Source of the DNA: RGIG5579 sp045531235
Lineage (GTDB): Bacteria > Bacillota > Clostridia > Oscillospirales > SIG627
Direction of reading: 5' to 3'
Assembly (NCBI GenBank): GCA_045531235.1
Contig: JAZSDQ010000103.1
Span: 1 to 28,604, forward strand
DNA: 28,604 nt
Shown: positions 6,754 through 14,394 of the stretch, in pieces
Layout: each line of letters begins with the position of its first letter
How positions within the stretch are numbered: the first letter of the stretch is position 1
Made by a program: the position numbers and the translations under genes
The notes under the pieces: model-generated
The model's database searches: none
What the model saw: the letters and a program-made list of their open reading frames with translations, nothing else
Told to the model about the DNA's origin: nothing

Positions 6754-7686
6754 ATGAAAAAACGTTGTTTTTTGAGTTTTCGCTTCCTCTCCACTCTGTT
6801 TTTGACTGCGCTTGTTGTTTTAACCAGCCTTGTTGTTCTCGTGAGTACCGGTTGCAGTGAAAAGATTGATCTGCCCACTCCTGAGGAGACTGCCACCGAG
6901 CAAACCACGACGGAGCAGCCTGCCACCGAGGAATCTGTGACTGAGGAAGTTATGACCGAGGAGCTTTTGACTGAGGAATTTGAAACTGAGGAAACGGTGA
7001 CTGAGTCTGTATCCAAAGAGAACTTCCCCTGGCGCAATGCTGACGTGGTATTTGTGGGCGACAGTATTACGGCCGGGAGAAACACGACGAAAGCATACCA
7101 CAGTTATCTGAAAGATATGGGCGTATTCAAATCGGTGAAGGCGCAAGGCAGGGGCGGCTCCTGCATCAGTACCCAGTCGGATTACGGCTTGGAAAAATAT
7201 CCCTTGACCCAGCGTTACAACTCCATTCCCGCGGCGGATCTGATCGTTATATTTATGGGAACCAATGATTACGGCCACGAAACACCCCTCGGTAGCATTT
7301 CCGATACGTCCGACATATCCTTCTACGGCGCATTGAATGTGGTGATCACAGGCCTTCGGGAAAAATATCCCGACAGCCAAATTGTTTTCGTCACACCTCT
7401 CCATCGCTACGGTTTCGGAAAGAGCGAGAGCTTGGGTACAAAATTCAGCTATGACAATCTTCCCAACGGAGAAGGAAAGTCTCTTGGGGATTACGTAGAT
7501 GCCATCAAAGCCATTGCCGGAAAGTATTCTCTCCCGGTCATTGATCTGTTCAATTTATATCCATTCAACCCGGAAAAGCCTGAGGATAAACAGAAGTATT
7601 TCCCCGATGGGCTGCATCCCAACGAAGAAGGACACAAGATCCTTGCCGATATGATCCTGGAACAGCTTGCTTTGATTCCTAACTAA
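6754..7686 (+). CDS. SGNH/GDSL-family hydrolase lipoprotein
   Basis: The 310-residue protein is exported and lipid-anchored. It has a basic N-terminus, a long hydrophobic helix and a lipobox ending STGC with Cys34. Residues 42-88 are a low-complexity tether of TEE-like triplets. The SGNH hydrolase domain follows: the nucleophile Ser104 in VVFVGDSITAG, Gly in the GRGG block near 132-135, Asn171 in FMGTNDYG, and Asp285/His288 in FPDGLHPNEEGH. All catalytic residues are present. It should be an esterase or deacetylase acting outside the membrane, perhaps on cell-wall or dietary glycans; the substrate cannot be read from sequence. A GAAAGGA site precedes the ATG, and the gene has its own terminator. 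Confidence 0.85.
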   Translation: MKKRCFLSFRFLSTLFLTALVVLTSLVVLVSTGCSEKIDLPTPEETATEQTTTEQPATEESVTEEVMTEELLTEEFETEETVTESVSKENFPWRNADVVFVGDSITAGRNTTKAYHSYLKDMGVFKSVKAQGRGGSCISTQSDYGLEKYPLTQRYNSIPAADLIVIFMGTNDYGHETPLGSISDTSDISFYGALNVVITGLREKYPDSQIVFVTPLHRYGFGKSESLGTKFSYDNLPNGEGKSLGDYVDAIKAIAGKYSLPVIDLFNLYPFNPEKPEDKQKYFPDGLHPNEEGHKILADMILEQLALIPN

Positions 7687-7692
7687 AAAAAC

Positions 7693-7730
7693 AAACGGTA
7701 TGTTGCAACTCAGTGCAACATACCGTTTTT
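7693..7730 (+). terminator. Intrinsic terminator after the SGNH gene
   Basis: AAACGGTATGTTGCA (7693-7707) pairs perfectly with TGCAACATACCGTTT (7714-7728) around ACTCAG, then a T-run. Confidence 0.9.
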
Positions 7731-7763
7731 CTATAGAAAGGCAAGGCGGTATTTTCCGTACCG

Positions 7764-7804
7764 AAAAAGAGAAAAAAGAAGAGCTGAACTCAAAAGTTCA
7801 GCTC
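7764..7804 (-). terminator. Intrinsic terminator of tRNA-Pro
   Basis: Read on the minus strand, GAGCTGAACT pairs with AGTTCAGCTC (7795-7804 with 7781-7790). A T-rich tract follows (complement of 7764-7780). It lies directly after the tRNA 3' end. Confidence 0.8.
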
Positions 7805-7807
7805 AGC

Positions 7808-7883
7808 TGGTCTGAGTGGCGGGATTTGAACCCACGGCCTCTACCACCCCAAGGTAGCGCGCTACCATCTGCGCTACACCCAG
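7808..7883 (-). tRNA. tRNA-Pro (anticodon GGG)
   Basis: Acceptor CTGGGTG pairs with CACTCAG with one G-T wobble, followed by A and encoded CCA. The anticodon stem CTACC/GGTAG encloses TTGGGGT, giving anticodon GGG. The T-arm GGGTTCAAATCCC is intact. Confidence 0.95.
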
Positions 7884-7894
7884 ATAGCTTGGAT

Positions 7895-7923
7895 ATTATA
7901 CTCTCGAAAAAAACCTTTGTCAA
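7895..7923 (-). promoter_or_regulatory. Consensus promoter of tRNA-Pro
   Basis: On the minus strand TTGACA (complement of 7918-7923), a 17-base spacer and TATAAT (complement of 7895-7900). This is a perfect sigma-A promoter. Confidence 0.9.
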
Positions 7924-7995
7924 GGCCTTTTTTCATTTTTTTGAATATTTTTTTCTCTTTTCGAAAAAAAGCATGTTTTTTTTGAAAAAAAGTGG

Positions 7996-8024
7996 TTGAC
8001 ATTTTTTTGTCTTTGTGATAACAT
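7996..8024 (+). promoter_or_regulatory. Promoter of the four-tRNA operon
   Basis: TTGACA (7996-8001), a 17-base spacer and TAACAT (8019-8024), with an extended -10 TG at 8016-8017. It lies about 30 bases before the first tRNA. Confidence 0.8.
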
Positions 8025-8054
8025 ATCCAAGCGGCTTTTTGAGGCCGAGCATTT

Positions 8055-8128
<74 letters not shown>

Positions 8129-8135
8129 CCCTTTT

Positions 8136-8212
8136 GTGCTTTTAGCTCAGCCGGATAGAGCAACTGCCTTCTAAGCAGTAGGTCGGGGGTTCGAATCCCT
8201 CAAAGCACGCCA
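8136..8212 (+). tRNA. tRNA-Arg (anticodon TCT)
   Basis: Acceptor GTGCTTT pairs with AAAGCAC, discriminator G, CCA encoded. Anticodon stem ACTGC/GCAGT with loop CTTCTAA gives TCT. Confidence 0.95.
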
Positions 8213-8215
8213 TAT

Positions 8216-8293
8216 GGTGGATATAGCTCAGTTGGTTAGAGCGCCAGGTTGTGGCCCTGGAGGTCGTCGGTTCGAATCCGATTATCCACCCCA
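8216..8293 (+). tRNA. tRNA-His (anticodon GTG)
   Basis: The extra 5' G (G-1, 8216) faces C73 (8290), as is usual for tRNA-His. Anticodon stem CCAGG/CCTGG encloses TTGTGGC, giving GTG. CCA is encoded. Confidence 0.95.
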
Positions 8294-8325
8294 CTTAAAA
8301 AAATAGGTCCGTCAGGACTTTATAC

Positions 8326-8402
8326 GGCGGAATAGCTCAGTTGGCTAGAGCATCCGGTTCATACCCGGCAGGTCGTTGGTTCAAATCCGACTTCCGCTAC
8401 CA
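8326..8402 (+). tRNA. tRNA-Met (anticodon CAT), elongator type
   Basis: Acceptor GGCGGAA pairs with TTCCGCT with a G-T first pair, then A and CCA. The anticodon loop is TTCATAC. The sequence GGTTCATACC is typical of elongator tRNA-Met, and the initiator hallmarks (unpaired first base, three G-C pairs in the anticodon stem) are absent. A lysidine-modified tRNA-Ile is less likely. Confidence 0.85.
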
Positions 8403-8429
8403 AAAGGACTTCTTAGGAAGTCCTTTTTT
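8402..8429 (+). terminator. Intrinsic terminator of the tRNA cluster
   Basis: AAAAGGACTTC (8402-8412) pairs with GAAGTCCTTTT (8417-8427) around TTAG, then further Ts. Confidence 0.9.
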
Positions 8430-8458
8430 GTTTTATATTGAATTTTTTGTGAATGATA

Positions 8459-8486
8459 TTGACAAGAGAAAACGTTTGTGTATAAT
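8459..8486 (+). promoter_or_regulatory. Promoter of the 2-oxoglutarate (Re-citrate synthase) operon
   Basis: TTGACA (8459-8464), a 16-base spacer and TATAAT (8481-8486). The palindromic operator candidate begins inside the -10 box. A second perfect palindrome, CCGCACGTGCGG (8504-8515), lies in the 5' leader and would form a hairpin in the RNA. Confidence 0.85.
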
Positions 8487-8496
8487 TGTATACAAT
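8485..8496. promoter_or_regulatory. Candidate GntR/FCD operator
   Basis: ATTGTATACAAT is a perfect 12-bp palindrome that overlaps the -10 box and the predicted transcription start. It matches the TNGTATACNA style of operators known for FadR-subfamily GntR regulators. The second gene of the operon encodes such a regulator, so negative autoregulation is the simplest reading. No second copy was noticed elsewhere in the window. Confidence 0.7.
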
Positions 8497-8538
8497 AATA
8501 CAGCCGCACGTGCGGTTTGAAAAAAGGAGAAAAGGGCA

Positions 8539-9906
8539 ATGCTTGAAATTTCGGAAAAGACAAACCTATTAGAGCAAAAGTCTTACAAATATTCACTGCA
8601 AGATGTAGCGGAGCCTAATCTCCAGCGGGATATTTACTCTTATGGCACGGTGCCCAAGGTATCGTTCAACCACCGCAGAGTGCCCATCAATATGCCCGAG
8701 GAGATCTGGATCACCGACACCACCTTGCGTGACGGTCAGCAGAGTGTGGAGCCGTACAGCGTGGAGCAGATCGTGCAGATCTATAAATACCTCAATAAGC
8801 TCGGCGGTCCCTACGGTATCATTCGTCAGACGGAATTTTTTATTTACAGCAAAAAAGATCGCACCGCATTGGAAAAATGCATGGAATTGGATTTAAAATT
8901 TCCCGAGATCACCAGCTGGATCCGCGCAAGTAAGGAAGATTTCCGCTTGGTGAAGGATCTTGGACTGAAAGAAACGGGTGTTCTTGTCAGCTGCAGCGAT
9001 TATCATATTTTCAAAAAGCTGAAAATGACCCGTAGGGAAGCTTTGAATCACTACCTTGCTACCGTTCGGGATGCTTTTGAGGCAGGCGTTGTGCCCCGCT
9101 GTCATCTGGAGGATATTACAAGAGCCGATTTTTACGGCTTTGTGATTCCTTTCGTTAATGAATTGCAGATGCTATCCCGGGAAGCGGGAATTCCCGTGAA
9201 GATCCGCGCCTGTGACACTATGGGCTACGGCGTACCCTTTACCGAGGCGGCAATGCCACGAAGCGTAGCGGGTATTATTTACGGCTTACAGCATTATTCC
9301 GACGTTCCCAGTGAGTGTCTGGAATGGCACGGCCACAACGATTTTTACAAAGCAGTATCCAATGCCTCTACGGCTTGGCTGTACGGCGCTTGCGCTGTCA
9401 ACTGTTCACTTCTGGGTATCGGAGAGCGAACGGGGAATATCCCCTTGGAGGCGATGGTATTTGAGTACGCCTCTCTCCGCGGATCTATGGACGGTATGGA
9501 TCCTACGGTCATTACCGAGATCGCCGAGTATTTCCAAAAAGAAATCGGCTATGCCATCCCGCCCATGACTCCGTTTGTTGGCCGCAGCTTTAATTCCACC
9601 CGTGCAGGGATCCATGCCGACGGCTTGATGAAGGATGCGGAGATCTACACCATTTTCGATACGGAAAAGCTTCTCAATCGCCCCGCTACCGTAGAAGTCG
9701 GCAAGGCAAGCGGCGCCGCAGGCGTAGCTTACTGGATCAATCAGCAGTACCGCCTTCCCGAAGAAAAAAAGGTGACAAAAAATCACCCCGCTGTTATAAT
9801 GATCAAGAAATGGATCGATGGGGAATACGAAAACGGCCGTCAGACCGTGATTTCCCATAAGGAAATGGATGAAAAGATCAGGGAATTTGCTCCCGATGGA
9901 TTTTGA
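8539..9906 (+). CDS. Re-citrate synthase-like (homocitrate/isopropylmalate synthase superfamily)
   Basis: This 455-residue enzyme likely condenses acetyl-CoA with oxaloacetate to citrate. It belongs to the DRE-TIM metallolyase family: ITDTTLRDGQQS with metal-binding Asp60 and catalytic Arg64, the metal-binding HGHND (264-268), and the LLGIGERTGN loop (291-300). Length and the extra N-terminal segment (about 50 residues before the TIM barrel) resemble Re-citrate synthase of Clostridium kluyveri rather than typical LeuA, which carries a longer C-terminal regulatory domain. The strongest argument is context: aconitase and isocitrate dehydrogenase follow in the same operon, giving acetyl-CoA and oxaloacetate to 2-oxoglutarate. 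Homocitrate synthase is an alternative, but no other genes for lysine or nitrogenase cofactor pathways are present. AAGGAGA lies nine bases before the ATG. Confidence 0.8.
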   Translation: MLEISEKTNLLEQKSYKYSLQDVAEPNLQRDIYSYGTVPKVSFNHRRVPINMPEEIWITDTTLRDGQQSVEPYSVEQIVQIYKYLNKLGGPYGIIRQTEFFIYSKKDRTALEKCMELDLKFPEITSWIRASKEDFRLVKDLGLKETGVLVSCSDYHIFKKLKMTRREALNHYLATVRDAFEAGVVPRCHLEDITRADFYGFVIPFVNELQMLSREAGIPVKIRACDTMGYGVPFTEAAMPRSVAGIIYGLQHYSDVPSECLEWHGHNDFYKAVSNASTAWLYGACAVNCSLLGIGERTGNIPLEAMVFEYASLRGSMDGMDPTVITEIAEYFQKEIGYAIPPMTPFVGRSFNSTRAGIHADGLMKDAEIYTIFDTEKLLNRPATVEVGKASGAAGVAYWINQQYRLPEEKKVTKNHPAVIMIKKWIDGEYENGRQTVISHKEMDEKIREFAPDGF

Positions 9907-9914
9907 GGTGGAAT

Positions 9915-10592
9915 ATGGCAGGATTTAGAAGTGTTTCTTTGGCAGATCAGGTGTTTGAAAAGCTAGAGAACGATATTGTGGCGGGGGTGTATCCCAAAGG
10001 GGAGATCATCACCGAAATGAAGCTCGTAGAAGAACTTGGCGTCAGCCGCACACCCATTCGCGAGGCTCTGCGCCGCCTGGAACAGGAACGGCTGATTTGC
10101 GAAACGGGAAAGGGTATGGTCATTCTCGGTATCACTCCCGAAGAGCTTAGTGATATTATGAGCATCCGTCAGCGCACGGAGGAACTTGCCGTGTATCACG
10201 TCATTGAAAATCTGACGGAGGAAGGCGCTGCAAGACTTTCTCATATCGGAGAACTGCAGGATTTTTATTATCAAAAGAACGATACGGAAAATTTAAGAAA
10301 AATGGATGATGAATTCCACGAAGTTTTGTATGAGCTCAGCGGAAGGACTGTGATCCGTGACGTGCTTCAGCCACTCCATAAGAAGACACAGCGTTATCGC
10401 AAAAAATCCATTGAGGACGCCACAAGACTTGCAAAATCACTTGCAGAGCATAAGGCGATCCTGAAGGCCGTATTGGAAAAAGACACAAATAAGGCGATGG
10501 AACTGATGACTATGCACATTACCAACGCCAAGGAGAGTATGATAGCGAGGCTGAAAGATGAAAGCGAAAACAGTAGCGGAAAAATTAATTGA
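9915..10592 (+). CDS. GntR-family (FadR/FCD) transcriptional regulator
   Basis: The 225-residue regulator has an N-terminal winged helix (about residues 8-72, with ELGVSRTPIREALRRLEQERLI as recognition part) and a C-terminal FCD ligand domain. The FCD metal ligands are visible as Asp131, His135, His179 and His201, so it probably binds a metal-coordinated small acid. ATG 9915 is chosen because GAGGTGG lies just before it; the in-frame TTG at 9903 lacks a site. It starts eight bases after the citrate synthase stop and overlaps the aconitase start by 35 bases. It probably controls its own operon through the palindrome at 8485-8496. An organic acid of the pathway, such as citrate, is a plausible but unproven ligand. 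Confidence 0.88.
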   Translation: MAGFRSVSLADQVFEKLENDIVAGVYPKGEIITEMKLVEELGVSRTPIREALRRLEQERLICETGKGMVILGITPEELSDIMSIRQRTEELAVYHVIENLTEEGAARLSHIGELQDFYYQKNDTENLRKMDDEFHEVLYELSGRTVIRDVLQPLHKKTQRYRKKSIEDATRLAKSLAEHKAILKAVLEKDTNKAMELMTMHITNAKESMIARLKDESENSSGKIN

Positions 10593-12480
10593 AAGCCACC
10601 TTTTGGTGGGAGAAATGAAGGTAGGGGAAGAGATCGGTCTTCGCATTGACCAGACCTTGACTCAGGATGCAACGGGGACGATGGCTTATCTGGAATTTGA
10701 AGCAATGGAGATCCCCAGAGTAAAAACGGAATTCAGCATTGCTTACGTGGATCACAATACCTTGCAGTGCGGTTTTGAAAATGCAGACGATCACCGTTAT
10801 CTTCAGACCGTTGCCGCAAAGCACGGCGTGCATTTTTCCCGTCCGGGCAACGGTATTTGCCATCAGGTGCATCTGGAGAGATTCGGTATTCCCGGAAAAA
10901 CTCTCATCGGTTCTGACAGCCATACCCCCACTGCAGGCGGACTTGGTATGCTTGCTTTCGGTGCAGGGGGAATGGACGTTGCCGCTTCTATGGGCGGCGG
11001 TGCGTATTATATTACCATGCCCAAGATCTACAAGGTGGAACTGGCGGGAAAACTACGTCCTTTCGTTACCGCAAAGGACGTAAGCCTTGAACTTCTTCGC
11101 ATCCTTTCCGTCAAGGGCGGCGTGGGCGCGATCATTGAATGGGGCGGAGAGGGCATTAAGACTCTGACCGTTCCTCAGAGAGCTACTATTACCAATATGG
11201 GTACGGAGCTTGGCGCCACCACCTCCGTTTTCCCTTCGGATGAAGTAACGAAAGCCTTTTTGGAGGCTCAGGGGAGAGGGGATGCTTTTGTTTCTCTCGC
11301 TGCTGATGAGGGTGCGGAATATGACCGCGTCATTGAAATTGATCTTTCCAAGGTAGAGCCTTTGATCGCGTGTCCCCACAGCCCCGATAACGTAGTGGAG
11401 GTAAAGACTCTTTCTCAGATCAAGGTGGATCAGGTGTGCATCGGATCCTGCACCAATTCTTCCTTGCAGGACCTTTTGACGGTAGCATCACTTCTTAAGG
11501 GAAAGCGTATTGCTCCCGGTGTCAGCCTTTCCGTTTCTCCCGGTTCCAAGCAGGTGTTGACACAGCTTTCGCTCTGCGGCGCTCTTGCCGATATTCTCGC
11601 TTCCGGCGCAAGACTTCTGGAATGTGCCTGCGGTCCTTGTATCGGTATGGGCTTTTCTCCCAATTCCGGCGGTGTATCCCTTCGCACCTTTAACCGTAAC
11701 TTCCACGGAAGAAGCGGCACGAAAGACGGGCAGGTGTACCTGGTTTCTCCCGAAACTGCCGTTGCTTCTGCTTTGACGGGATATATTACCGATCCTACCA
11801 CGCTCACTGAGCCGGAATATTATCCCATGCCCGAAAAATTCCTCGTTGATGATTCTGCCGTTCTTCCTCCCTTGGAAAACGGCGAGGGAGCGGAAGTGCT
11901 GAAAGGGCCGAACATCAAGGAATTCCCCAAGGGCAAAAAGCTTGACGACGAGATCCAAGCTGAAATTGTCCTTAAGGTGGGAGATAATATTACCACCGAC
12001 CATATTATGCCTGCAGGGGCGAAAATTTTGCCTTACCGTTCCAACATTCCTTATCTTTCCCGTTTCTCGTTTGAAGTGTGCGATCCGGAGTTCCCGGAAC
12101 GTGCCAAAAAAGCGGGACAGGGCATTCTTCTCGGCGGTTCCAATTACGGCCAAGGCTCCTCCCGTGAGCACGCGGCTTTGGTTCCCATGTATCTTGGTAT
12201 TCGCGCTGTTCTGGCAAAGAGCTTTGCCCGTATCCACGCGGCAAATCTGATCAATGCGGGAATTTTGCCTTTGGAACTTATCAATGAAGAGGATTATGAT
12301 GCTCTTTCTCAAGGCGATATCCTTACTCTTGTAAACATCAGCGAGGGTATGAAAAACGGAACAATAGAGATCCGCTGCGGAGAGAAAAGTTATTATGCAA
12401 GCTGCAGATTTACACCCCGTCAGCAAAAGATCCTCAAGGCGGGCGGACTTCTGAATTACACCAAGGAGGGCGGTATTTAA
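10558..12480 (+). CDS. acn: Aconitate hydratase (aconitase)
   Basis: This 640-residue [4Fe-4S] enzyme interconverts citrate and isocitrate. The three cluster cysteines are Cys298 (CIGSCTNSS) and Cys358/Cys361 (CACGPCIGMG). SDSHTPTAGGLGM (119-131) and the C-terminal swivel domain with NITTDHIMPAG and GGSNYGQGSSREHAAL are intact. The length matches the compact aconitase type of clostridia and deltaproteobacteria rather than the roughly 890-residue AcnA. The first residues (AEKLIESHLLVGEM, RIDQTLTQDATGTMAYL) align with family N-termini, which supports ATG 10558 despite the 35-base overlap with the regulator gene and a weak ribosome binding site. Its stop overlaps the next start (TAATG). Confidence 0.93.
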   Translation: MKAKTVAEKLIESHLLVGEMKVGEEIGLRIDQTLTQDATGTMAYLEFEAMEIPRVKTEFSIAYVDHNTLQCGFENADDHRYLQTVAAKHGVHFSRPGNGICHQVHLERFGIPGKTLIGSDSHTPTAGGLGMLAFGAGGMDVAASMGGGAYYITMPKIYKVELAGKLRPFVTAKDVSLELLRILSVKGGVGAIIEWGGEGIKTLTVPQRATITNMGTELGATTSVFPSDEVTKAFLEAQGRGDAFVSLAADEGAEYDRVIEIDLSKVEPLIACPHSPDNVVEVKTLSQIKVDQVCIGSCTNSSLQDLLTVASLLKGKRIAPGVSLSVSPGSKQVLTQLSLCGALADILASGARLLECACGPCIGMGFSPNSGGVSLRTFNRNFHGRSGTKDGQVYLVSPETAVASALTGYITDPTTLTEPEYYPMPEKFLVDDSAVLPPLENGEGAEVLKGPNIKEFPKGKKLDDEIQAEIVLKVGDNITTDHIMPAGAKILPYRSNIPYLSRFSFEVCDPEFPERAKKAGQGILLGGSNYGQGSSREHAALVPMYLGIRAVLAKSFARIHAANLINAGILPLELINEEDYDALSQGDILTLVNISEGMKNGTIEIRCGEKSYYASCRFTPRQQKILKAGGLLNYTKEGGI

Positions 12481-13589
12481 TGGAGTTTCAAAATGCGCTG
12501 AAAAGCTTCGAAACTTTGCTTCGTCAAATGCAGGAAAGAGCAGCGCGCCTTTCCGGCGAAACTGTGGATTTTTCCAAAAAAAATAAAGTGCGAATCGGAT
12601 TGATCGACGGCGACGGCATCGGTCCTATCATTGTGGCAGAAGCGAAAAGAGTCCTTGTAAAGCTTTTGGAAAAAGAAATTGCCGAAGGCAGTATTGAAAT
12701 CTGCCCCATTGAAGGACTGACTTTGGAAAACCGTCTTGCCAAGGGAGAAAGTGTGCCTAAGGACGTGCTTTCCGCTATTAAAAACTGCGATGTTCTTTTA
12801 AAAGGTCCTACCACCACGCCTATGGGCGGTACTATGGAGAGCGCCAACGTGACCTTGCGCCGCGAACTGGACCTTTTTGCCAACGTGCGCCCCATTTCCA
12901 TTCCCGAAGAGGGAATCGATTGGATCTTTTTCCGTGAAAATACCGAGGGAGAATACACCTTGGGCAGCCGCGGCATTGAGCTTCCGGGATTGGCTATGGA
13001 TTTCAAGGTCACCACCGACGAGGGCACCCGCAGAATTGCCAGAGCCGCCTTTGACTATGCGAAAAACAACGGCAAAACACGCGTTTCCATCGTTACCAAG
13101 GCAAATATTATGAAAAAGACCGATGGCAAGTTTACCGCCATCTGCCACGAAGTGGCCAAGGAATATCCCGGCATTGAGGCAGACGATTGGTATATTGATA
13201 TTATGACGGCAAATCTTGTCAACCCTGCCATTCGCGGGGGATTTCAGGTCCTCGTTCTGCCCAATCTCTACGGAGATATCATCACCGACGAAGCGGCGCA
13301 GCTGCAAGGCGGTGTGGGAACGGCAGGCAGCGCCAATATCGGTGGAAAATATGCCATGTTTGAAGCCATTCACGGCTCTGCGCCCCGACTGTTGGAGGAG
13401 GGGCTGGGAGAGTATGCAAGCCCCGAGAGCATTTTGCGCGCTTTGGTGCTTCTTCTTCGTCATATCGGAAAGGTACAAGCTGCCGAAATGCTGGAAAAAG
13501 CTTTGGATTCTGCCACGCTCTGTGCCGACGGAACCAAAGAGAACGCCACGGCAAAGGCGTATACCGACGAAATTTTATCCTTGTTGTAA
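12480..13589 (+). CDS. icd: Isocitrate dehydrogenase (isocitrate/isopropylmalate dehydrogenase family)
   Basis: The 369-residue enzyme should oxidatively decarboxylate isocitrate to 2-oxoglutarate. Visible motifs are GLIDGDGIGP near the N-terminus, the substrate loop GGTMESANVTLRRELDLFANVRP with the Ser, Asn and Arg spacing of isocitrate dehydrogenases, the catalytic Tyr in ENTEGEYTLGSRG, Lys in VTKANIMKKTDG, the metal-binding Asp residues in NLYGDIITDEAAQ, and the nucleotide loop HGSAPR. Cofactor choice (NAD or NADP) cannot be decided by eye. About 35 residues precede the usual start of the fold. It is the last gene of the operon, coupled to aconitase by TAATG. A 3-isopropylmalate or homoisocitrate dehydrogenase is less likely given the neighbours. 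Confidence 0.88.
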   Translation: MEFQNALKSFETLLRQMQERAARLSGETVDFSKKNKVRIGLIDGDGIGPIIVAEAKRVLVKLLEKEIAEGSIEICPIEGLTLENRLAKGESVPKDVLSAIKNCDVLLKGPTTTPMGGTMESANVTLRRELDLFANVRPISIPEEGIDWIFFRENTEGEYTLGSRGIELPGLAMDFKVTTDEGTRRIARAAFDYAKNNGKTRVSIVTKANIMKKTDGKFTAICHEVAKEYPGIEADDWYIDIMTANLVNPAIRGGFQVLVLPNLYGDIITDEAAQLQGGVGTAGSANIGGKYAMFEAIHGSAPRLLEEGLGEYASPESILRALVLLLRHIGKVQAAEMLEKALDSATLCADGTKENATAKAYTDEILSLL

Positions 13590-13594
13590 AAAAG

Positions 13595-13624
13595 AAAAGC
13601 CCTTCCTTTTGGAAGGGCTTTTTG
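13595..13624. terminator. Intrinsic terminator between convergent genes
   Basis: AAAAGCCCTTCC (13595-13606) pairs perfectly with GGAAGGGCTTTT (13611-13622) around TTTT. A T-run is present on both strands, so it serves the operon and the minus-strand lipoprotein gene. Confidence 0.92.
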
Positions 13625-13635
13625 ATATCAAAAGC

Positions 13636-14178
13636 TCAGAATGAGAGAACGTCAAAAACCACGTCGGCGTTTCCAACGAGGGAAAAGGGCATGTGGACAA
13701 GGATGAAGGTGTGCAGGGGAGCAATTTCTTCCAGCTCAACTTCGTGGATTTCAACGGTAACATTGTTATTTCCCCAATAAACTGAGGAAATTTCATAAGC
13801 GCTGTTTTCCCCGGTAGCTACAAATTCCATTAAAAGAACATGGTCTTTCGGTTCCAGAAAAAGATTTTTTTCTTCTTCTTCGGTCATGTGGAGATGCTCG
13901 CGGAATTTATCCAGATCGGAAGCGCTTTTGATGTGATACACTTTTTGCTGACCTCTGTTTTCCAGCGTTCCCGTATCGGCATATCCGAAAAAGGCATTTA
14001 CGTCATCGGTAAGTTCACTTTCGTTTTCCACTTCTTCGGTAATCGTTTCTTCTTCTGCGACGGTTGTTTCTTCGGAAACTACGTTTTCCGTGGTGGGAGT
14101 GGGTGCTTCTTTTTCACAGGAGATCAAAGCAAATAAGCAAAGGCAGGCCAAAAAGAGGGCAACAAGCTTTTTATTCAT
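13636..14178 (-). CDS. Lipoprotein with Thr/Glu-rich tether and small beta domain
   Basis: The 180-residue protein has a lipoprotein signal (lipobox ALISC, Cys21), then a Thr/Glu/Pro-rich tether to about residue 60, then a mixed alpha/beta domain. The last 70 residues (VLLMEFVATGENSAYEISSV and the following strands) loosely recall the PrcB C-terminal fold, but that is a weak impression. The tether resembles that of the SGNH lipoprotein at 6754. TAGGAG lies nine bases before the ATG. It is monocistronic, convergent with the 2-oxoglutarate operon and divergent from rimP. Function is unknown. Confidence 0.75.
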   Translation of the reverse strand: MNKKLVALFLACLCLFALISCEKEAPTPTTENVVSEETTVAEEETITEEVENESELTDDVNAFFGYADTGTLENRGQQKVYHIKSASDLDKFREHLHMTEEEEKNLFLEPKDHVLLMEFVATGENSAYEISSVYWGNNNVTVEIHEVELEEIAPLHTFILVHMPFSLVGNADVVFDVLSF

Positions 14179-14210
14179 CGTGAAAGCTCCTAATTCAATT
14201 TCTTTTTGCT

Positions 14211-14239
14211 ATTTTAACATAAAAAAAGGGTGTTTACAA
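14211..14239 (-). promoter_or_regulatory. Promoter of the minus-strand lipoprotein gene
   Basis: On the minus strand TTGTAA (complement of 14234-14239), a 17-base spacer and TAAAAT (complement of 14211-14216), about 33 bases before the start codon. Confidence 0.65.
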
Positions 14240-14278
14240 TATATTATGTGAAGAAATTTATAAAAAAACGAAAAACAC

Positions 14279-14307
14279 TTGCTTTTTTGTTTTCTTTGTG
14301 GTAAACT
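14279..14307 (+). promoter_or_regulatory. Probable promoter of the rimP-nusA-infB operon
   Basis: TTGCTT (14279-14284), a 17-base spacer and TAAACT (14302-14307), with an extended -10 TG at 14299-14300. It leaves an untranslated leader of about 80 bases that contains the hairpin at 14335-14360. Confidence 0.6.
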
Positions 14308-14334
14308 TGCCACAGTAGAAATATGGTTGTATGG

Positions 14335-14360
14335 GAGTAGAGTGGGTTTCCGCTCTACTC
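14335..14360 (+). promoter_or_regulatory. Leader hairpin upstream of rimP
   Basis: GAGTAGAGTGG (14335-14345) pairs with CCGCTCTACTC (14350-14360) with one G-T wobble and a four-base loop. It is not followed by a T-run. As I recall, an AGAGTGGG-type hairpin ahead of rimP is common in Firmicutes. Confidence 0.55.
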
Positions 14361-14394
14361 GCTTTGCTGTATGGAGAAATGAGAGGTGAAGCCG

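Noticed and set aside
6402..7085. Minus-strand ORF of 227 codons across tRNA-Gly
   Set aside because: It spans the tRNA gene and the start of the SGNH gene, and its N-terminal Ser/Val repeats mirror the TEE tether.
8300..8325. Possible terminator between tRNA-His and tRNA-Met
   Set aside because: Only a four-base stem (GTCC/GGAC) with a weak T-tract. The tRNA-Met likely belongs to the same operon.
11488..12426. Minus-strand ORF of 312 codons
   Set aside because: It is antisense to the aconitase gene, whose motifs are intact.
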